Shown: piece by piece, positions 35,228-44,466 of the stretch | How the letters are laid out: every line of letters starts with the position of its first letter | Numbering within the stretch: the first letter of the stretch is position 1 | DNA from: Elusimicrobiota bacterium | GTDB lineage: Bacteria > Elusimicrobiota > Elusimicrobia > FEN-1173 > JAKLIF01 | Direction: 5' to 3' | DNA: 64,000 nt | NCBI GenBank assembly: GCA_022709755.1 | Contig: JAKLIF010000007.1 | Span: forward strand, 1-64,000 | Program-made: the position numbers and the translations under genes | The notes under the pieces: model-generated | Told to the model about the DNA's origin: nothing | Databases searched by the model: none | The model's input: only the letters and a program-made list of their open reading frames with translations

Positions 35228-37425
35228 TTTCCCCAACGTTTTCTCAACAACCATTCTACTAGAAGGATTCCGACGATGCAAAAAAAGATCCAAGGGGAAT
35301 CCCACACGGTCTTCTTCCCTGAAAATCCCCAGGATTCTTTCGGTAATTTCTTTTTCAACCATGCTTCGGACAGTTGGTCGGCGGGGATGAATTCCCCTCC
35401 TGTCCGCTGAGAGAGCCCCTTCAGAAGATCGAAATCGGTGTTCACGTTCGAGGCCTCATCCCAATCATGGCCGACGGTCAATAATCGGACATCCTCTCCC
35501 AAACGACGGCTCTTATCGACGGCCCAAGCCTTGACTCTATAGCGTCCCGGCTGCACCAACGACAAATAGTCGGCGTAAATCCCGGGCGCGGTGGGAACGA
35601 GCCTCCGTGTTTCCTGAACATCGGACGGGGAAAGGACGGAAAGGTGCACCTGGGCCGTGGCGTCCGGGCGGTACATCTCGTCCCTGACATGGACGCGCAC
35701 GGGAACATGTTCGGACAACGCCATGTTTTCCGTCGGGATCTCCAGATGCACTAATTGAAAGTCATCGGCCGAAGCCAACCAGCGCAGGACATTGTTCCAG
35801 AATTGTTGATAGACCCATGCGCCGGCCCCCTTCCCCTCATCCGTCATCGCCCAGCGCCACAGGGTCAGAACTCCGATCTGGAGGATCCGCCCTTGACCCG
35901 ATGATGATGCGGCGACGACGGGGAAGAGTCGGCCTTCATGGCGGTAACCGGCCAGAAGGGCCCCTCGGAGGTTCAACGTTTCCGGGAACACCCCATTGCC
36001 CTCCAGAGCCGGCATCTGTGACCATTGACGCCGGCTCTCTTCCGCGTTCTCGCTCAATGTCATGACCGGATGACGGCTGTTGAACTCGTTCAGATGAAAC
36101 CGTTTCGTCAGGCCGGCGGAGATCGGTCCCCACCGGACGGGTGACATCTCCTCGAAGAGGGTGTTCCGGTATGGGCCTTCCGGACCGAGAACCGACGAAT
36201 CTCCCATGAGGAGAAGTCCCCCTCCCCGATCCACGAACTCGCGAAAAACGGATAACGAGGACGGACCGATCCCGAACTGCCGGAATGAGAACTGTTCCAG
36301 GATCACCACATCAAACGTCTTGACCTGGTTCAGCAGGATGTCCTGCGAAGGGAAGGGGATGAGCGCCAATTGGTCGTCGGGGATGGAGAAGGCGTCCTGA
36401 GGGTCTCTCAGTATCACGAAGGACACCAGTTCCACCGACGGATTCGTCTTGAGCTGATGACGGAGGAACGCATAACTCGGTCCCGGTTGTCCGCTGATGT
36501 ATAGAACACGCAATTTATCCCGGGACACGTTCAGCCAGAACCGTTTCGTATTGTTCTTCGTATTCGCTTCGCCCCGATAGGACGGGACGCGCACGGAATA
36601 TCCGATCGTTCCCGTGCGCGTCGGCTGAAAACGAAAGCGGCTTTCGGTGACGGCCACGGAGGTTGACAGGGAGATCTCTTGGGAAGCCACCAGCCGTCTC
36701 TCCTCATAGAGTTGGACGGTAACGGAAGAGGCCGTCAACCGGTCCTTTCTGATCCGGAAGGTGACTTCGGTATCCGTATCCTTGAAAGCAAAGGGTGGAG
36801 AGGAAACATTCTCGACGGAAAGGTCCGCGGTTTGATCCTCTCTTCCGATCCCGATGGTGAAGACAGGAACGCCCATCTTGGGGAGTTCGGCCAACGGGTT
36901 CCGCGGGCCGCCGTGTCGCCCGTCGCTGAGCAGGATCACGGCGTCCAGACTGCCGGTCGACCGGGTCAGTTGCCCCATCACGCAAAGATCCGTCATCGGA
37001 GAAACCGGCCTCATCCCCGAGATATTCTCGATATCCGTCCTCGCCAATACCCCATTCAAGACATGGTAGTCCGCCTGCCAGCCGCGACCCAAAACCGATT
37101 CGACTTTTCGGGTCGATTCGACCGCGATCTCCCACCGTGTCTTCAAGGTCGACGACAATCCCGCCGACACCCCCATGCTCTCCGATGAATCCAGGACCAC
37201 CGCCAGGCGGACCGACTCTTTCCGGGTGCGCTTTTGCGCCGCCGGTTGGAATGAGACGTAGACGAGGAGGGCCAGGAGCAAAAGTCGCAACAGTCCCAAC
37301 ACGGTCCGTTGCCGGCCGGGAGCATGAGTGACCCATTCATAAAAGATCCCCCCGAACGTCCCCCCAATGACCAGGACGACAGCAATCCATTCCACAAGCG
37401 ATAGGGAAGGAGCGACGAGTGTCAT
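35221..37425 (-). CDS. vWA / glutamine-amidotransferase-like membrane protein
   Basis: The 734-residue protein has two N-terminal membrane segments (about 10-30 and 40-59), a von Willebrand A domain with metal site D79-S-S-E-S, a beta-rich CARDB-like region (about 200-300), a class I glutamine-amidotransferase-like domain (about 310-540; LRVLYISGQPGPSYAFLRH, GGGLLLMGD) that lacks an obvious catalytic cysteine, another beta domain and a C-terminal membrane helix (about 708-725). Such proteins accompany BatA and MoxR genes. It is one base after the DUF4159 stop. Likely a periplasm-facing structural or chaperone component. Confidence 0.88.
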   Translation of the reverse strand: MTLVAPSLSLVEWIAVVLVIGGTFGGIFYEWVTHAPGRQRTVLGLLRLLLLALLVYVSFQPAAQKRTRKESVRLAVVLDSSESMGVSAGLSSTLKTRWEIAVESTRKVESVLGRGWQADYHVLNGVLARTDIENISGMRPVSPMTDLCVMGQLTRSTGSLDAVILLSDGRHGGPRNPLAELPKMGVPVFTIGIGREDQTADLSVENVSSPPFAFKDTDTEVTFRIRKDRLTASSVTVQLYEERRLVASQEISLSTSVAVTESRFRFQPTRTGTIGYSVRVPSYRGEANTKNNTKRFWLNVSRDKLRVLYISGQPGPSYAFLRHQLKTNPSVELVSFVILRDPQDAFSIPDDQLALIPFPSQDILLNQVKTFDVVILEQFSFRQFGIGPSSLSVFREFVDRGGGLLLMGDSSVLGPEGPYRNTLFEEMSPVRWGPISAGLTKRFHLNEFNSRHPVMTLSENAEESRRQWSQMPALEGNGVFPETLNLRGALLAGYRHEGRLFPVVAASSSGQGRILQIGVLTLWRWAMTDEGKGAGAWVYQQFWNNVLRWLASADDFQLVHLEIPTENMALSEHVPVRVHVRDEMYRPDATAQVHLSVLSPSDVQETRRLVPTAPGIYADYLSLVQPGRYRVKAWAVDKSRRLGEDVRLLTVGHDWDEASNVNTDFDLLKGLSQRTGGEFIPADQLSEAWLKKKLPKESWGFSGKKTVWDSPWIFFCIVGILLVEWLLRKRWGKW

Positions 37426-37426
37426 A

Positions 37427-38167
37427 TCAACGGTTCATCTTCCTTTCCAGAAACGGTTGGTGGATGGCGTCCGTCTTATATGTTCCTGTCAGGCCGAACA
37501 TGATCAGGTTCAGCGTCATCTTGAACGATTCGTTCCGCTGAACGTCTCCGCCCGGTTCGCAACCGAGCAGATATCGGCCCATATAATCCCGATACCATGC
37601 GCCATGAAGGTCGTTCCCGCAAAAAACAACGGCCGTCCGGGACTGGATACGGAGGATCGACAGGTTCGATTCGGTCTGACGACGCCCCGCGACCGTCCTC
37701 AAGAGGAAAAAGGATCGGAGGATCGGGTGATCGGGAGGAAGAGCTTCCCAGGTGGAATCAGGCAGGACCTGGGACAGGATCCGCCGGACGGAACGGCGGA
37801 ACGGGCCATTTTTGTCGGCATCGGAATCATCGACGATGAGTAGTCCTCCGGCCTGAAGATAACGCCGCAAGACCACCGCCTCCTGCTCGGTGAACGGAAC
37901 GGGGCCTCTCCCCATCCAGACAAGATAAGGGGACTCGAACAAGAGGGGATCGTTCAACGAGACCACCCGGCGTTCCGGCCAGGGCGTCAAACTGGTCGTG
38001 TTCTGGAGATAGGATGCGATCGCGGGCCAGATGGTCGGGTAAGGGTCCCAATCCCCCTCGTATTTCAGTTGTGTGAACACAAACCGGTTGGCCGGAACCG
38101 TATCCTCCGCCCGGACGGACATCCCGACGGTCACCAAGAAAAATGACAAGACAACCCTCGTCAACAC
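37427..38167 (-). CDS. DUF4159 family exported protein
   Basis: The 246-residue protein has a signal peptide (about 1-19, ending SVRA) followed by a single DUF4159 domain, which resembles glutamine-amidotransferase folds: FTQLKYEGDWDPYPTIWPAI, SPYLVWMGRGPVPFTEQE, LRRYLQAGGLLIVDDSD and GNDLHGAWYRDY. I chose the GTG at 38167 because AGGAG lies seven bases upstream and the product then starts directly with a good signal sequence; an ATG at 38224 would lengthen it by 19 residues into BatA. DUF4159 genes are typical members of MoxR-vWA clusters. Function unknown. Confidence 0.85.
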   Translation of the reverse strand: MLTRVVLSFFLVTVGMSVRAEDTVPANRFVFTQLKYEGDWDPYPTIWPAIASYLQNTTSLTPWPERRVVSLNDPLLFESPYLVWMGRGPVPFTEQEAVVLRRYLQAGGLLIVDDSDADKNGPFRRSVRRILSQVLPDSTWEALPPDHPILRSFFLLRTVAGRRQTESNLSILRIQSRTAVVFCGNDLHGAWYRDYMGRYLLGCEPGGDVQRNESFKMTLNLIMFGLTGTYKTDAIHQPFLERKMNR

Positions 38168-38177
38168 ATTCCGACTC

Positions 38178-40253
38178 CTATTTTCTGTGAGAAACAAGCC
38201 ACGTCTCCGCCAGGAGCAAGACAAACAACAGGGTGATCAGATAGGGGAATAATTCCTGTCCGGACAGGGCCTTGTTAATTCGCTCGGATAATTCCCCTTC
38301 GTCGGGAGCCAAGACCGGCAACAGAAGCGGGTAATTCCGCGAGATCAATTCTGTCCCGACAGGCTTCAGGTCCCCTTCCCCTTTATCCCGCACCACGTTG
38401 ACGGCGAACACGTCCTCGTGCTTTCCCTTCGAATCCGTCCACCGGAGCGAATAGTGTCCGGGGATGTTCGTCCTCGGATAAAGGATCGACGCCCCCTCGA
38501 CCGGAAGTTTCTCCTGGACACCATCCGGCCTGGAAACCTGAACGGACGAGACGGTCTTGTCTTCAAACCGATGGGAATAAGGCTCATCGACGGTCAGATC
38601 CCGACGTCCCGGTTCATCCCCTTCTCCGGCCAGATATCCCAGGACCTCACGACAGAGCGCCGGGAAAAGAGGTTTCGAGGGAAGATTGGTCCAATCCCGG
38701 TCGATGGTGGTGGTCAGCAGGGCGGTGCGGCCTTTTCGCTCCAATTGATCGGTCAAGTAGGGGCCGGTGACCAGAAGAGGGTATCGCCCGGTCTTCGTTG
38801 CCAAGAGGACCCGCGCTCCCGGGGCGGGCTGCACTTGCAGTATCCGGCGGATCTCCAAACGATCGTATTCATAATCCGTGTCCGGTGCGGGAGCGGTTTC
38901 GTCGTCGACGCGAATCACTCTCTCGCCTGGAAGATCCATCGGCTTGACGTACTGGGCCGGGAAGATCCCGCTTGAAGAAGGCCATCCCGACACCTGAGAC
39001 CCGGCGGTCATCCAAAGCCCTCCCCCCCGCTCCAGATGACTGACGAGCTGAGGCCACCACGATTCGACGATCCGGCCCGGGTTACAGAGGATCAGCACCT
39101 TCCAATCGGACAGATCCAAAGAAGCGAATGCATCCGGAGGTTCGATGCGGTAACGGAGCCCGCTTTTTTCAAGTGATCGGAGCACGTTCTCCAAATAGTA
39201 GGTCTCATTCGAGACAGGTGACAAACCCGGTTCGCCATTGACCACCAGGACGCCATAAGGATCTTCTTTTTTGACGGTGAAGTAGAACTCGTCATCGAGA
39301 GCCAGGTTGTCCGAGGCCAGAGCAAAGCGTGCGCGCCGTTGAGAAGCCGTCGGATTCGGCATCATGAAGACGATGTCCCGGGACTCTCGGTCCAGGACGA
39401 CGCGATCGTGAACGGCCATCTGTTCGCCCGAAAAGAGGCTCCAGCCCGTCTGGACATGACCGGAAAGATTCCAGGCCCGGATCCGGCTCCTCCCCGCGGT
39501 CACGGTCTCATCGGTCGAAAGAGGATATTCGACGCGTTCAACGGCCCGATTGGACAGAGTATGTCCGATACGCAGAATCACCAGCGGGACTGAACGGACA
39601 GGCCCGCCGACGCCGGGGGCCGTCCCCCCCTCTTGGTCCCGCCACCCATGTTCGGCCGCATCGGAAAAAAGGAGTATCGCCTTCTCTGAATTCGTTTCGT
39701 GCTCCATCATCCTCAAGGCGGATTCCACCGCCTGCCCGACGTCAGTCGGACGGAATGTGTGAGAGACCCCCGACAGGGTCTCCCGGATCTTCTCATAATC
39801 CGAGGACGGGGGCAGGGAGGCTTCAATCCGGTCGGAGAAGACGATCAGTCCGACACGCTCGCCGTTCCGGAGCGAACGGAGATAGGATTCGACATCGACC
39901 TTCAGTCGTTCCCAATTCGTCAACCCCGCCTCTCGCAGGGACATGGAGTAGGAGGCATCGGCAAGGATCACCACGCTCCTCGATTCGGCGTGAGACTTCA
40001 TATCGCGCCAGGACACACGGGGACGAGCGAAGAGAAGGACCAATCCTCCCAGCATCAGCGTCCGGATGGCCAGCAAGAGCCATCGCCGCATCCGAAAACG
40101 GTAGAAACTGTCCGTCATCGCTTGCCGAACAAACGCGACATAGGAGAACTCCACCGAACGGGGTTTTCGTTGATGGAGCCAATGGAGGATGACCGGAATC
40201 GCCATCAACGGAAGCGCCCAAAGGAAGAACGGCTGGAGGAATTGGAACCTCAT
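38178..40253 (-). CDS. BatA-type vWA membrane protein
   Basis: The 691-residue protein starts with the BatA N-terminal domain (FLQPFFLWALPLMAIPVILHWLHQRKPRSVEFSYVAFV split over two membrane segments, 1-25 and 58-76), then a vWA domain with metal site D99-A-S-Y-S, followed by CARDB-like and amidotransferase-like regions (about 330-500; VNGEPG) and a final membrane helix (about 668-686). It therefore has almost the same architecture as the vWA/GATase-like protein two genes downstream. BatA-class proteins work with MoxR ATPases. ATGA overlap with the DUF58 gene. Confidence 0.88.
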   Translation of the reverse strand: MRFQFLQPFFLWALPLMAIPVILHWLHQRKPRSVEFSYVAFVRQAMTDSFYRFRMRRWLLLAIRTLMLGGLVLLFARPRVSWRDMKSHAESRSVVILADASYSMSLREAGLTNWERLKVDVESYLRSLRNGERVGLIVFSDRIEASLPPSSDYEKIRETLSGVSHTFRPTDVGQAVESALRMMEHETNSEKAILLFSDAAEHGWRDQEGGTAPGVGGPVRSVPLVILRIGHTLSNRAVERVEYPLSTDETVTAGRSRIRAWNLSGHVQTGWSLFSGEQMAVHDRVVLDRESRDIVFMMPNPTASQRRARFALASDNLALDDEFYFTVKKEDPYGVLVVNGEPGLSPVSNETYYLENVLRSLEKSGLRYRIEPPDAFASLDLSDWKVLILCNPGRIVESWWPQLVSHLERGGGLWMTAGSQVSGWPSSSGIFPAQYVKPMDLPGERVIRVDDETAPAPDTDYEYDRLEIRRILQVQPAPGARVLLATKTGRYPLLVTGPYLTDQLERKGRTALLTTTIDRDWTNLPSKPLFPALCREVLGYLAGEGDEPGRRDLTVDEPYSHRFEDKTVSSVQVSRPDGVQEKLPVEGASILYPRTNIPGHYSLRWTDSKGKHEDVFAVNVVRDKGEGDLKPVGTELISRNYPLLLPVLAPDEGELSERINKALSGQELFPYLITLLFVLLLAETWLVSHRK

Positions 40254-41179
40254 CGAACAGACGGAGTGCCCGCCCCCCCCGGTCGCCGGCGATCGAGAAA
40301 ATTCCTCAGGTTGGCCGCCAAGGGGACGGATGTTTCAACCAACGTGTAGTCGATCCCGGCGGAAGAATAGGATCTAAAGTTCGTTTCCAACCAGCGGTCA
40401 ACGATGTCACGATATTTCTTCTGTATCCCGGATATTTCCGTGCGGACGGTCTCTCCGCTCTCCATATCGGTCAGGCGGATCGCGCCCTCAAATGGGAGCG
40501 TGCGCTCATCCGGATCAATGACCTGGACAGCCATGACCTCGTGTTTGCGGGCCGTCAGGAACCGCAGGGATTCGAGGATATCGTCGGGCTGGCGATACAG
40601 ATCGGATATCAACACGATGACCGATCTCCGACGGAGCCGTTCCCCCAGTTCCCGGACGGCCCGTCTAAAGTCGGAAGGCCCCCCTCCCGCCGTCACCGCC
40701 GCCAACCCCTCCAGGAGACGCGCCAGTTGGGAGGCTCCGGCTCCATCCGGCATGAAATGTCGGATTCTGTCTGAAAACAGGGTAAGTCCGACCGATTCTT
40801 TTTGATGGATCATCAGCATCGCCAAAGCCGCCGTGAACACCTTGGCATACTCCAACTTGCCGGGACGATTCTGACCGGCAAAAGCCATGGACCGGGAGAC
40901 ATCCAGGAGGAGATGTACCCGGAGGTTGGTCTCGTCCCGATCCTCACGGATCATCCAGTGGTCCGTTCTCCCGAACACTTTCCAGTCGATCCGGCGCCAG
41001 TCGTCACTGGGCGTGTAACTGCGGTGTCCTGAAAATTCGGCGGAGTGTCCGGACCTTTTGGAACGGTAACGGCCTGCGAAAGCGCCTTCGACGACGCGGC
41101 GAGCCCGGAACTCGAGAGACTCCAACTGGGCGGCCAACTCGGGATCTAAGAAAGGTTTTTGAGGGGACGACGATTCCAC
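40250..41179 (-). CDS. DUF58 / vWA-like protein
   Basis: The 309-residue soluble protein contains the DUF58 signature GHSAEFSGHRSYTPSDDWRRIDWKVFGRTDHWMIRE (40-79) followed by a vWA-like fold with metal site D93-V-S-R-S. DUF58 proteins are the constant cytoplasmic partner of MoxR AAA+ ATPases. The start is GTG at 41179, 25 bases after moxR, with a weak ribosome site. It is translationally coupled to the BatA-type gene. Confidence 0.92.
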   Translation of the reverse strand: MESSSPQKPFLDPELAAQLESLEFRARRVVEGAFAGRYRSKRSGHSAEFSGHRSYTPSDDWRRIDWKVFGRTDHWMIREDRDETNLRVHLLLDVSRSMAFAGQNRPGKLEYAKVFTAALAMLMIHQKESVGLTLFSDRIRHFMPDGAGASQLARLLEGLAAVTAGGGPSDFRRAVRELGERLRRRSVIVLISDLYRQPDDILESLRFLTARKHEVMAVQVIDPDERTLPFEGAIRLTDMESGETVRTEISGIQKKYRDIVDRWLETNFRSYSSAGIDYTLVETSVPLAANLRNFLDRRRPGGAGTPSVR

Positions 41180-41204
41180 GGCGAGGGACCTGATTCGACG
41201 GGTC

Positions 41205-42200
41205 TTATTGGGGGATTGAATCGAGTATCAAGCGGACGATATCCGATACGCGGACTCCTTCGGCTTCTGCCCTGAAAGAAAGGATCAAACGATGTCGAAG
41301 GACGGGATCGGCCAAGGCCCGCACATCCTCCCAGGAGACCGTGAACCGTCCATGGAGAACGGCACGGACCTTCGCTCCGAGAATCAGCGCTTGAGCCGCC
41401 CTCGGACCGGCTCCCCAGGAAACCCAGTCTTTGATCTTCTGGGACGACCGGTCTTCCTGCGGACGAGTCATCCGCACCAGACGCACCGTCTTCTCCACGA
41501 TGTTGCGGGCCACCGGGACGCGGCGGACAACATCCTGCATCACCAATATATCCTGGGCGTTCAAAACCTTGTTCAACGACGGAGTAATGTCCGCCGTGGT
41601 CCTTTCGATGATCTCCCTTTCGTCGTTCTCGTCCGGATAACGGATGTCCACCTGGAACATGAACCGGTCCAACTGGGCCTCGGGCAATGGGTAAGTCCCT
41701 TCCTGCTCGATGGGATTCTGTGTCGCCATCACAAAGAAAGGCAGGGGGAGCGGATAGGTCTTGCCCGTGACCGTCACGTGATATTCCTGCATCGCCTGGA
41801 GAAGAGCGGCCTGCGTCTTCGGAGGGGTCCTGTTAATCTCGTCAGCCAGAAGGATATTGGCGAAGACGGGGCCTGTGACGAACCGAAAAGACCGTTCTTT
41901 CGTCACAGGGTCTTCCTGGAGGACATCGGTCCCCGTGATATCGGTCGGCATGAGGTCGGGCGTAAACTGGATCCGTCCGAATTTAAGATCCAAAACCCGC
42001 GCCAGACTCGAGACGAGCAGGGTCTTGGCCAGCCCGGGGACTCCGACGATCACACAGTGGCCACGGGCGAAGAGGGCGATCAATATCTGTTCGATCACCT
42101 CCGACTGTCCGACGATCACCTGGCCCAATTCCCGGCGGAGACGGCCGTAACCATCCGCCAACCGGGAGACGAGCGCGGCCTCTTGATCCTGAGGGGTCAT
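41205..42200 (-). CDS. MoxR-family AAA+ ATPase
   Basis: The 331-residue ATPase has Walker A GVPGLAKT (53-60), Walker B ILLADEINRTPPKTQAALLQAMQE and the MoxR-type ATQNPIEQEGTYPLPEAQLDRF sensor region, with the C-terminal AAA lid 2. MoxR proteins act as chaperones that mature or insert metal into protein complexes together with vWA partners. It heads the run of eleven overlapping or closely spaced genes down to 22230. It starts 29 bases after the Trm112-like gene; a UUCG-capped hairpin lies in between. Confidence 0.95.
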   Translation of the reverse strand: MTPQDQEAALVSRLADGYGRLRRELGQVIVGQSEVIEQILIALFARGHCVIVGVPGLAKTLLVSSLARVLDLKFGRIQFTPDLMPTDITGTDVLQEDPVTKERSFRFVTGPVFANILLADEINRTPPKTQAALLQAMQEYHVTVTGKTYPLPLPFFVMATQNPIEQEGTYPLPEAQLDRFMFQVDIRYPDENDEREIIERTTADITPSLNKVLNAQDILVMQDVVRRVPVARNIVEKTVRLVRMTRPQEDRSSQKIKDWVSWGAGPRAAQALILGAKVRAVLHGRFTVSWEDVRALADPVLRHRLILSFRAEAEGVRVSDIVRLILDSIPQ

Positions 42201-42211
42201 CGTGGAGTCCA

Positions 42212-42231
42212 GGGAACCCGAAGGCTCCCTT
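42212..42231 (-). promoter_or_regulatory. UUCG-tetraloop hairpin between Trm112-like gene and moxR
   Basis: On the minus strand GGGAGCC-TTCG-GGTTCCC forms a seven-pair stem (one G-U) with a very stable C(UUCG)G loop, starting at the stop codon of the Trm112-like gene. There is no following T-run, so it is not a standard terminator; it may stabilise or attenuate the transcript between the recA and moxR gene groups. Confidence 0.55.
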
Positions 42232-42397
42232 AGAAAGGTTTGGCCTCGTCGATCAGCATGATGGGGATATCGTCCTTGATCTCATAAGACAGACGGCAGG
42301 CGTTGCAATTCAGTCTATTTTCCTTCTCCTGATAGGCCAAATCCCCTTTGCATTTAGGGCAGGCCAGGATATCCAATAATTCCTTCTTGAGCGTCAT
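42230..42397 (-). CDS. Trm112-like (UPF0434) small zinc-type protein
   Basis: This 55-residue gene is short but well supported: AGGAGG stands seven bases before the ATG and the product MTLKKELLDILACPKCKGDL, with a second pair CNAC at 31-34 and the IPIMLIDEA end, matches the Trm112/YcaR family. Members have a four-cysteine or related fold and activate methyltransferases or act as small chaperones. It is 14 bases after xerD and precedes moxR. Confidence 0.9.
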   Translation of the reverse strand: MTLKKELLDILACPKCKGDLAYQEKENRLNCNACRLSYEIKDDIPIMLIDEAKPF

Positions 42398-42411
42398 GGC
42401 AGACCTCCTGA

Positions 42412-43296
42412 TTATCCTCGCGGATGATATCTCTTATGGACGTTCTTGAGATGTTCCTTGTCCACATGCGTATAGATTTGGGTCGTGGAGATATCGGCAT
42501 GTCCCAACATCTCCTGGACGAACCGCAGGTCCGCACCTCCCTGCAACAGATGAGTGGCGAAAGAATGCCGGAGGACGTGAGGCGATATCTTTTTCATGAC
42601 ACCGGCACGCACGGCCCAGTTCTTCAACTGTCTCCAGAATTCCACCCGGCTCATGGGTCTATTGAGTTTCGTGACGAACAAAAAAGGGGAGTGAGATTTT
42701 GAATTCTTCCGTTTGACGCTCAGATAGTTGAGAACCCCCTGCACGGCCCGTGGATTCAAGGGGATCAGCCTCTCCTTCCCCCCTTTGCCGAGCACCCGGA
42801 CGAAACGGACCTCCAGGTCGACTTGGGACTCTTCCAGCCGGACCAACTCGCTGACCCGCAGGCCCGTGGCATACAACAATTCCAACATGGCCTTCATGCG
42901 GACATCATGGGCCTTCTCGCCGGCCGGCCAAGCCAGTATCCGATTGACTTCCTCGACCGTCAGGCAATGGGGCAAACCGTGGATGATCTTCGGGGTGGCC
43001 ATGTTGGCCGTCGGATCCCCCGTCATGAGCTCCTCGCCCCGAAGGAACCGATAGAACTGCCGGATCGATTCACTGCCCCGATACAGCGTCGTCGCCTTTA
43101 ACTTTTCGCTGCGGCGTTTCCAGAGGAAATCCGTGATATGGGCATGGCCGGCATTGAGCGGCTCGATCCGAAGCTTCGCCAGATACGCGAGAAAGAACCG
43201 CAGATCAGACTCATAGGCCTTCAGGGTATTCGGGGAAAGGCCTTTCTCAACGCGCAGATATTTCAGGAAATCGTCCAGAAGGCTCTGTGCCGACAA
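42412..43296 (-). CDS. xerD: Tyrosine recombinase (XerD-like)
   Basis: XerC/XerD recombinases resolve chromosome dimers at dif. The 294-residue protein has a SAM-like N-terminal domain (1-90) and a catalytic domain with a full set of residues: R147, K171, H240, R243 (HVLRHSFATHLL), H266 (GHADIS) and nucleophile Y275 (IYTHVD). Length and domain structure fit housekeeping Xer, not an integrase, and there is no phage or integron context. XerC versus XerD cannot be separated firmly. It is 31 bases after recA. Confidence 0.92.
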   Translation of the reverse strand: MSAQSLLDDFLKYLRVEKGLSPNTLKAYESDLRFFLAYLAKLRIEPLNAGHAHITDFLWKRRSEKLKATTLYRGSESIRQFYRFLRGEELMTGDPTANMATPKIIHGLPHCLTVEEVNRILAWPAGEKAHDVRMKAMLELLYATGLRVSELVRLEESQVDLEVRFVRVLGKGGKERLIPLNPRAVQGVLNYLSVKRKNSKSHSPFLFVTKLNRPMSRVEFWRQLKNWAVRAGVMKKISPHVLRHSFATHLLQGGADLRFVQEMLGHADISTTQIYTHVDKEHLKNVHKRYHPRG

Positions 43297-43327
43297 GCGC
43301 TATCCCCTTTCCGCGGGTCGACGCGAA

Positions 43328-44410
43328 TCAGTGGTCTTTGCGGGCGTGCTTCCCTTCCGGTTTCTCCGGCTTATCGGCCTTCTCAGACTTCTCCGCGGGC
43401 TTCGCTTCCCCGTTTCCCCGCTTGAGGAAATGGTCGAGGAGCGCCTGTTGGAGATCGTTGGCGACCTGGGGATTATTCTTGAGATAGTCCTTCGCGTTCT
43501 CCCGCCCCTGAGCGATCCGATCCCCCTTATAGAGGAACCATGTGCCCGCCTTCTCGACTTGTCCGGAGACGACGCCGAGGTCCAGGAGCCCTCCCTCTTT
43601 CGAGATCCCCTTCCCGAACATCATCTCGAATTCCGCCTGTTGGAAGGGCGCCGCCACCTTGTTCTTGACGACCTTGACGCGAACCCTGTTCCCGATCACC
43701 TGGTCGCCGTCTTTGATGGATTCGATACGGCGGATGTCCAATCGGATGGAGGCATAGAACTTCAGGGCCAACCCGCCCGGTGTTGTTTCGGGGTTACCGT
43801 ACATGACGCCGATCTTATGCCGGATCTGGTTGATGAAGATCAAGCAGGTCTTGGACCGCGCGATGGTGGACGTCAATTTACGGAGGGCCTGAGACATCAG
43901 TCGGGCCTGTAACCCGACATGGGCATCGCCCATCTCCCCTTCAATCTCGGCCCGGGGAACCAATGCCGCCACCGAATCCACGACGATCACGTCCAACGCG
44001 CCGCTGCGGACGAGCTGTTCGGCGATCTCCAGGGCCTGTTCTCCCGAATCGGGCTGAGAGATGAGGAGGTTGTCGATGTCGACCCCCAGTTTTTGCGCGT
44101 ATTGCGGGTCCATGGCGTGTTCGGCGTCGATGTAGGCGGCCGTCCCGCCGAGCTTTTGCGCTTCCGCCACGATGTGGAGGCAGAGGCTCGTCTTCCCTGA
44201 GGATTCCGGTCCGAAGATCTCGATCACTCGACCGCGGGGCACCCCCCCGATCCCGATCGCCACATCCAACGCCAGCGATCCCGTCGGGATCGCATCCACG
44301 GACACTTTCGCCGACTTCTCGCCCAGCTTCATGACCGCTTCCTTGCCAAATTGTTTCTCGATCTGAGTCAATGCCACCTGCAACGCCTTCAGCTTATCTT
44401 CTTTTATCAC
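43328..44410 (-). CDS. recA: Recombinase RecA
   Basis: RecA promotes homologous strand exchange and LexA self-cleavage. The 360-residue protein has Walker [10 protein letters not shown] (68-76), Walker [15 protein letters not shown] and the MAW-type [24 protein letters not shown] region. The C-terminal tail is charged and low-complexity (Lys, Glu, Pro). The start codon is GTG with GGGGGGA upstream. A separate promoter overlaps the end of the preceding ferritin-like gene. I see no LexA box of the E. coli or Bacillus type. Confidence 0.98.
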   Translation of the reverse strand: MIKEDKLKALQVALTQIEKQFGKEAVMKLGEKSAKVSVDAIPTGSLALDVAIGIGGVPRGRVIEIFGPESSGKTSLCLHIVAEAQKLGGTAAYIDAEHAMDPQYAQKLGVDIDNLLISQPDSGEQALEIAEQLVRSGALDVIVVDSVAALVPRAEIEGEMGDAHVGLQARLMSQALRKLTSTIARSKTCLIFINQIRHKIGVMYGNPETTPGGLALKFYASIRLDIRRIESIKDGDQVIGNRVRVKVVKNKVAAPFQQAEFEMMFGKGISKEGGLLDLGVVSGQVEKAGTWFLYKGDRIAQGRENAKDYLKNNPQVANDLQQALLDHFLKRGNGEAKPAEKSEKADKPEKPEGKHARKDH

Positions 44411-44437
44411 AGAATCCCCCCGTCGGACATTTTTCTA

Positions 44438-44466
44438 ATGGTATCATACGAAAATCAGCTCGTCAA
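44438..44466 (-). promoter_or_regulatory. recA promoter
   Basis: TTGACG (44466-44461) and TACCAT (44443-44438) are separated by 17 bases; TGA directly before the -10 box gives an extended -10 (TGnTACCAT). The site lies 28-56 bases before the recA GTG and partly inside the ferritin-like gene, so recA, xerD and genes beyond can be transcribed independently. Confidence 0.65.

Noticed and set aside
42412-43296. Tyrosine recombinase as sign of an integrated element
   Set aside because: Housekeeping Xer features, no att-like repeats, no tRNA and no phage genes near it.
43297-43327. Imperfect palindrome between recA and xerD
   Set aside because: Too short and irregular to call a terminator; no T-run.
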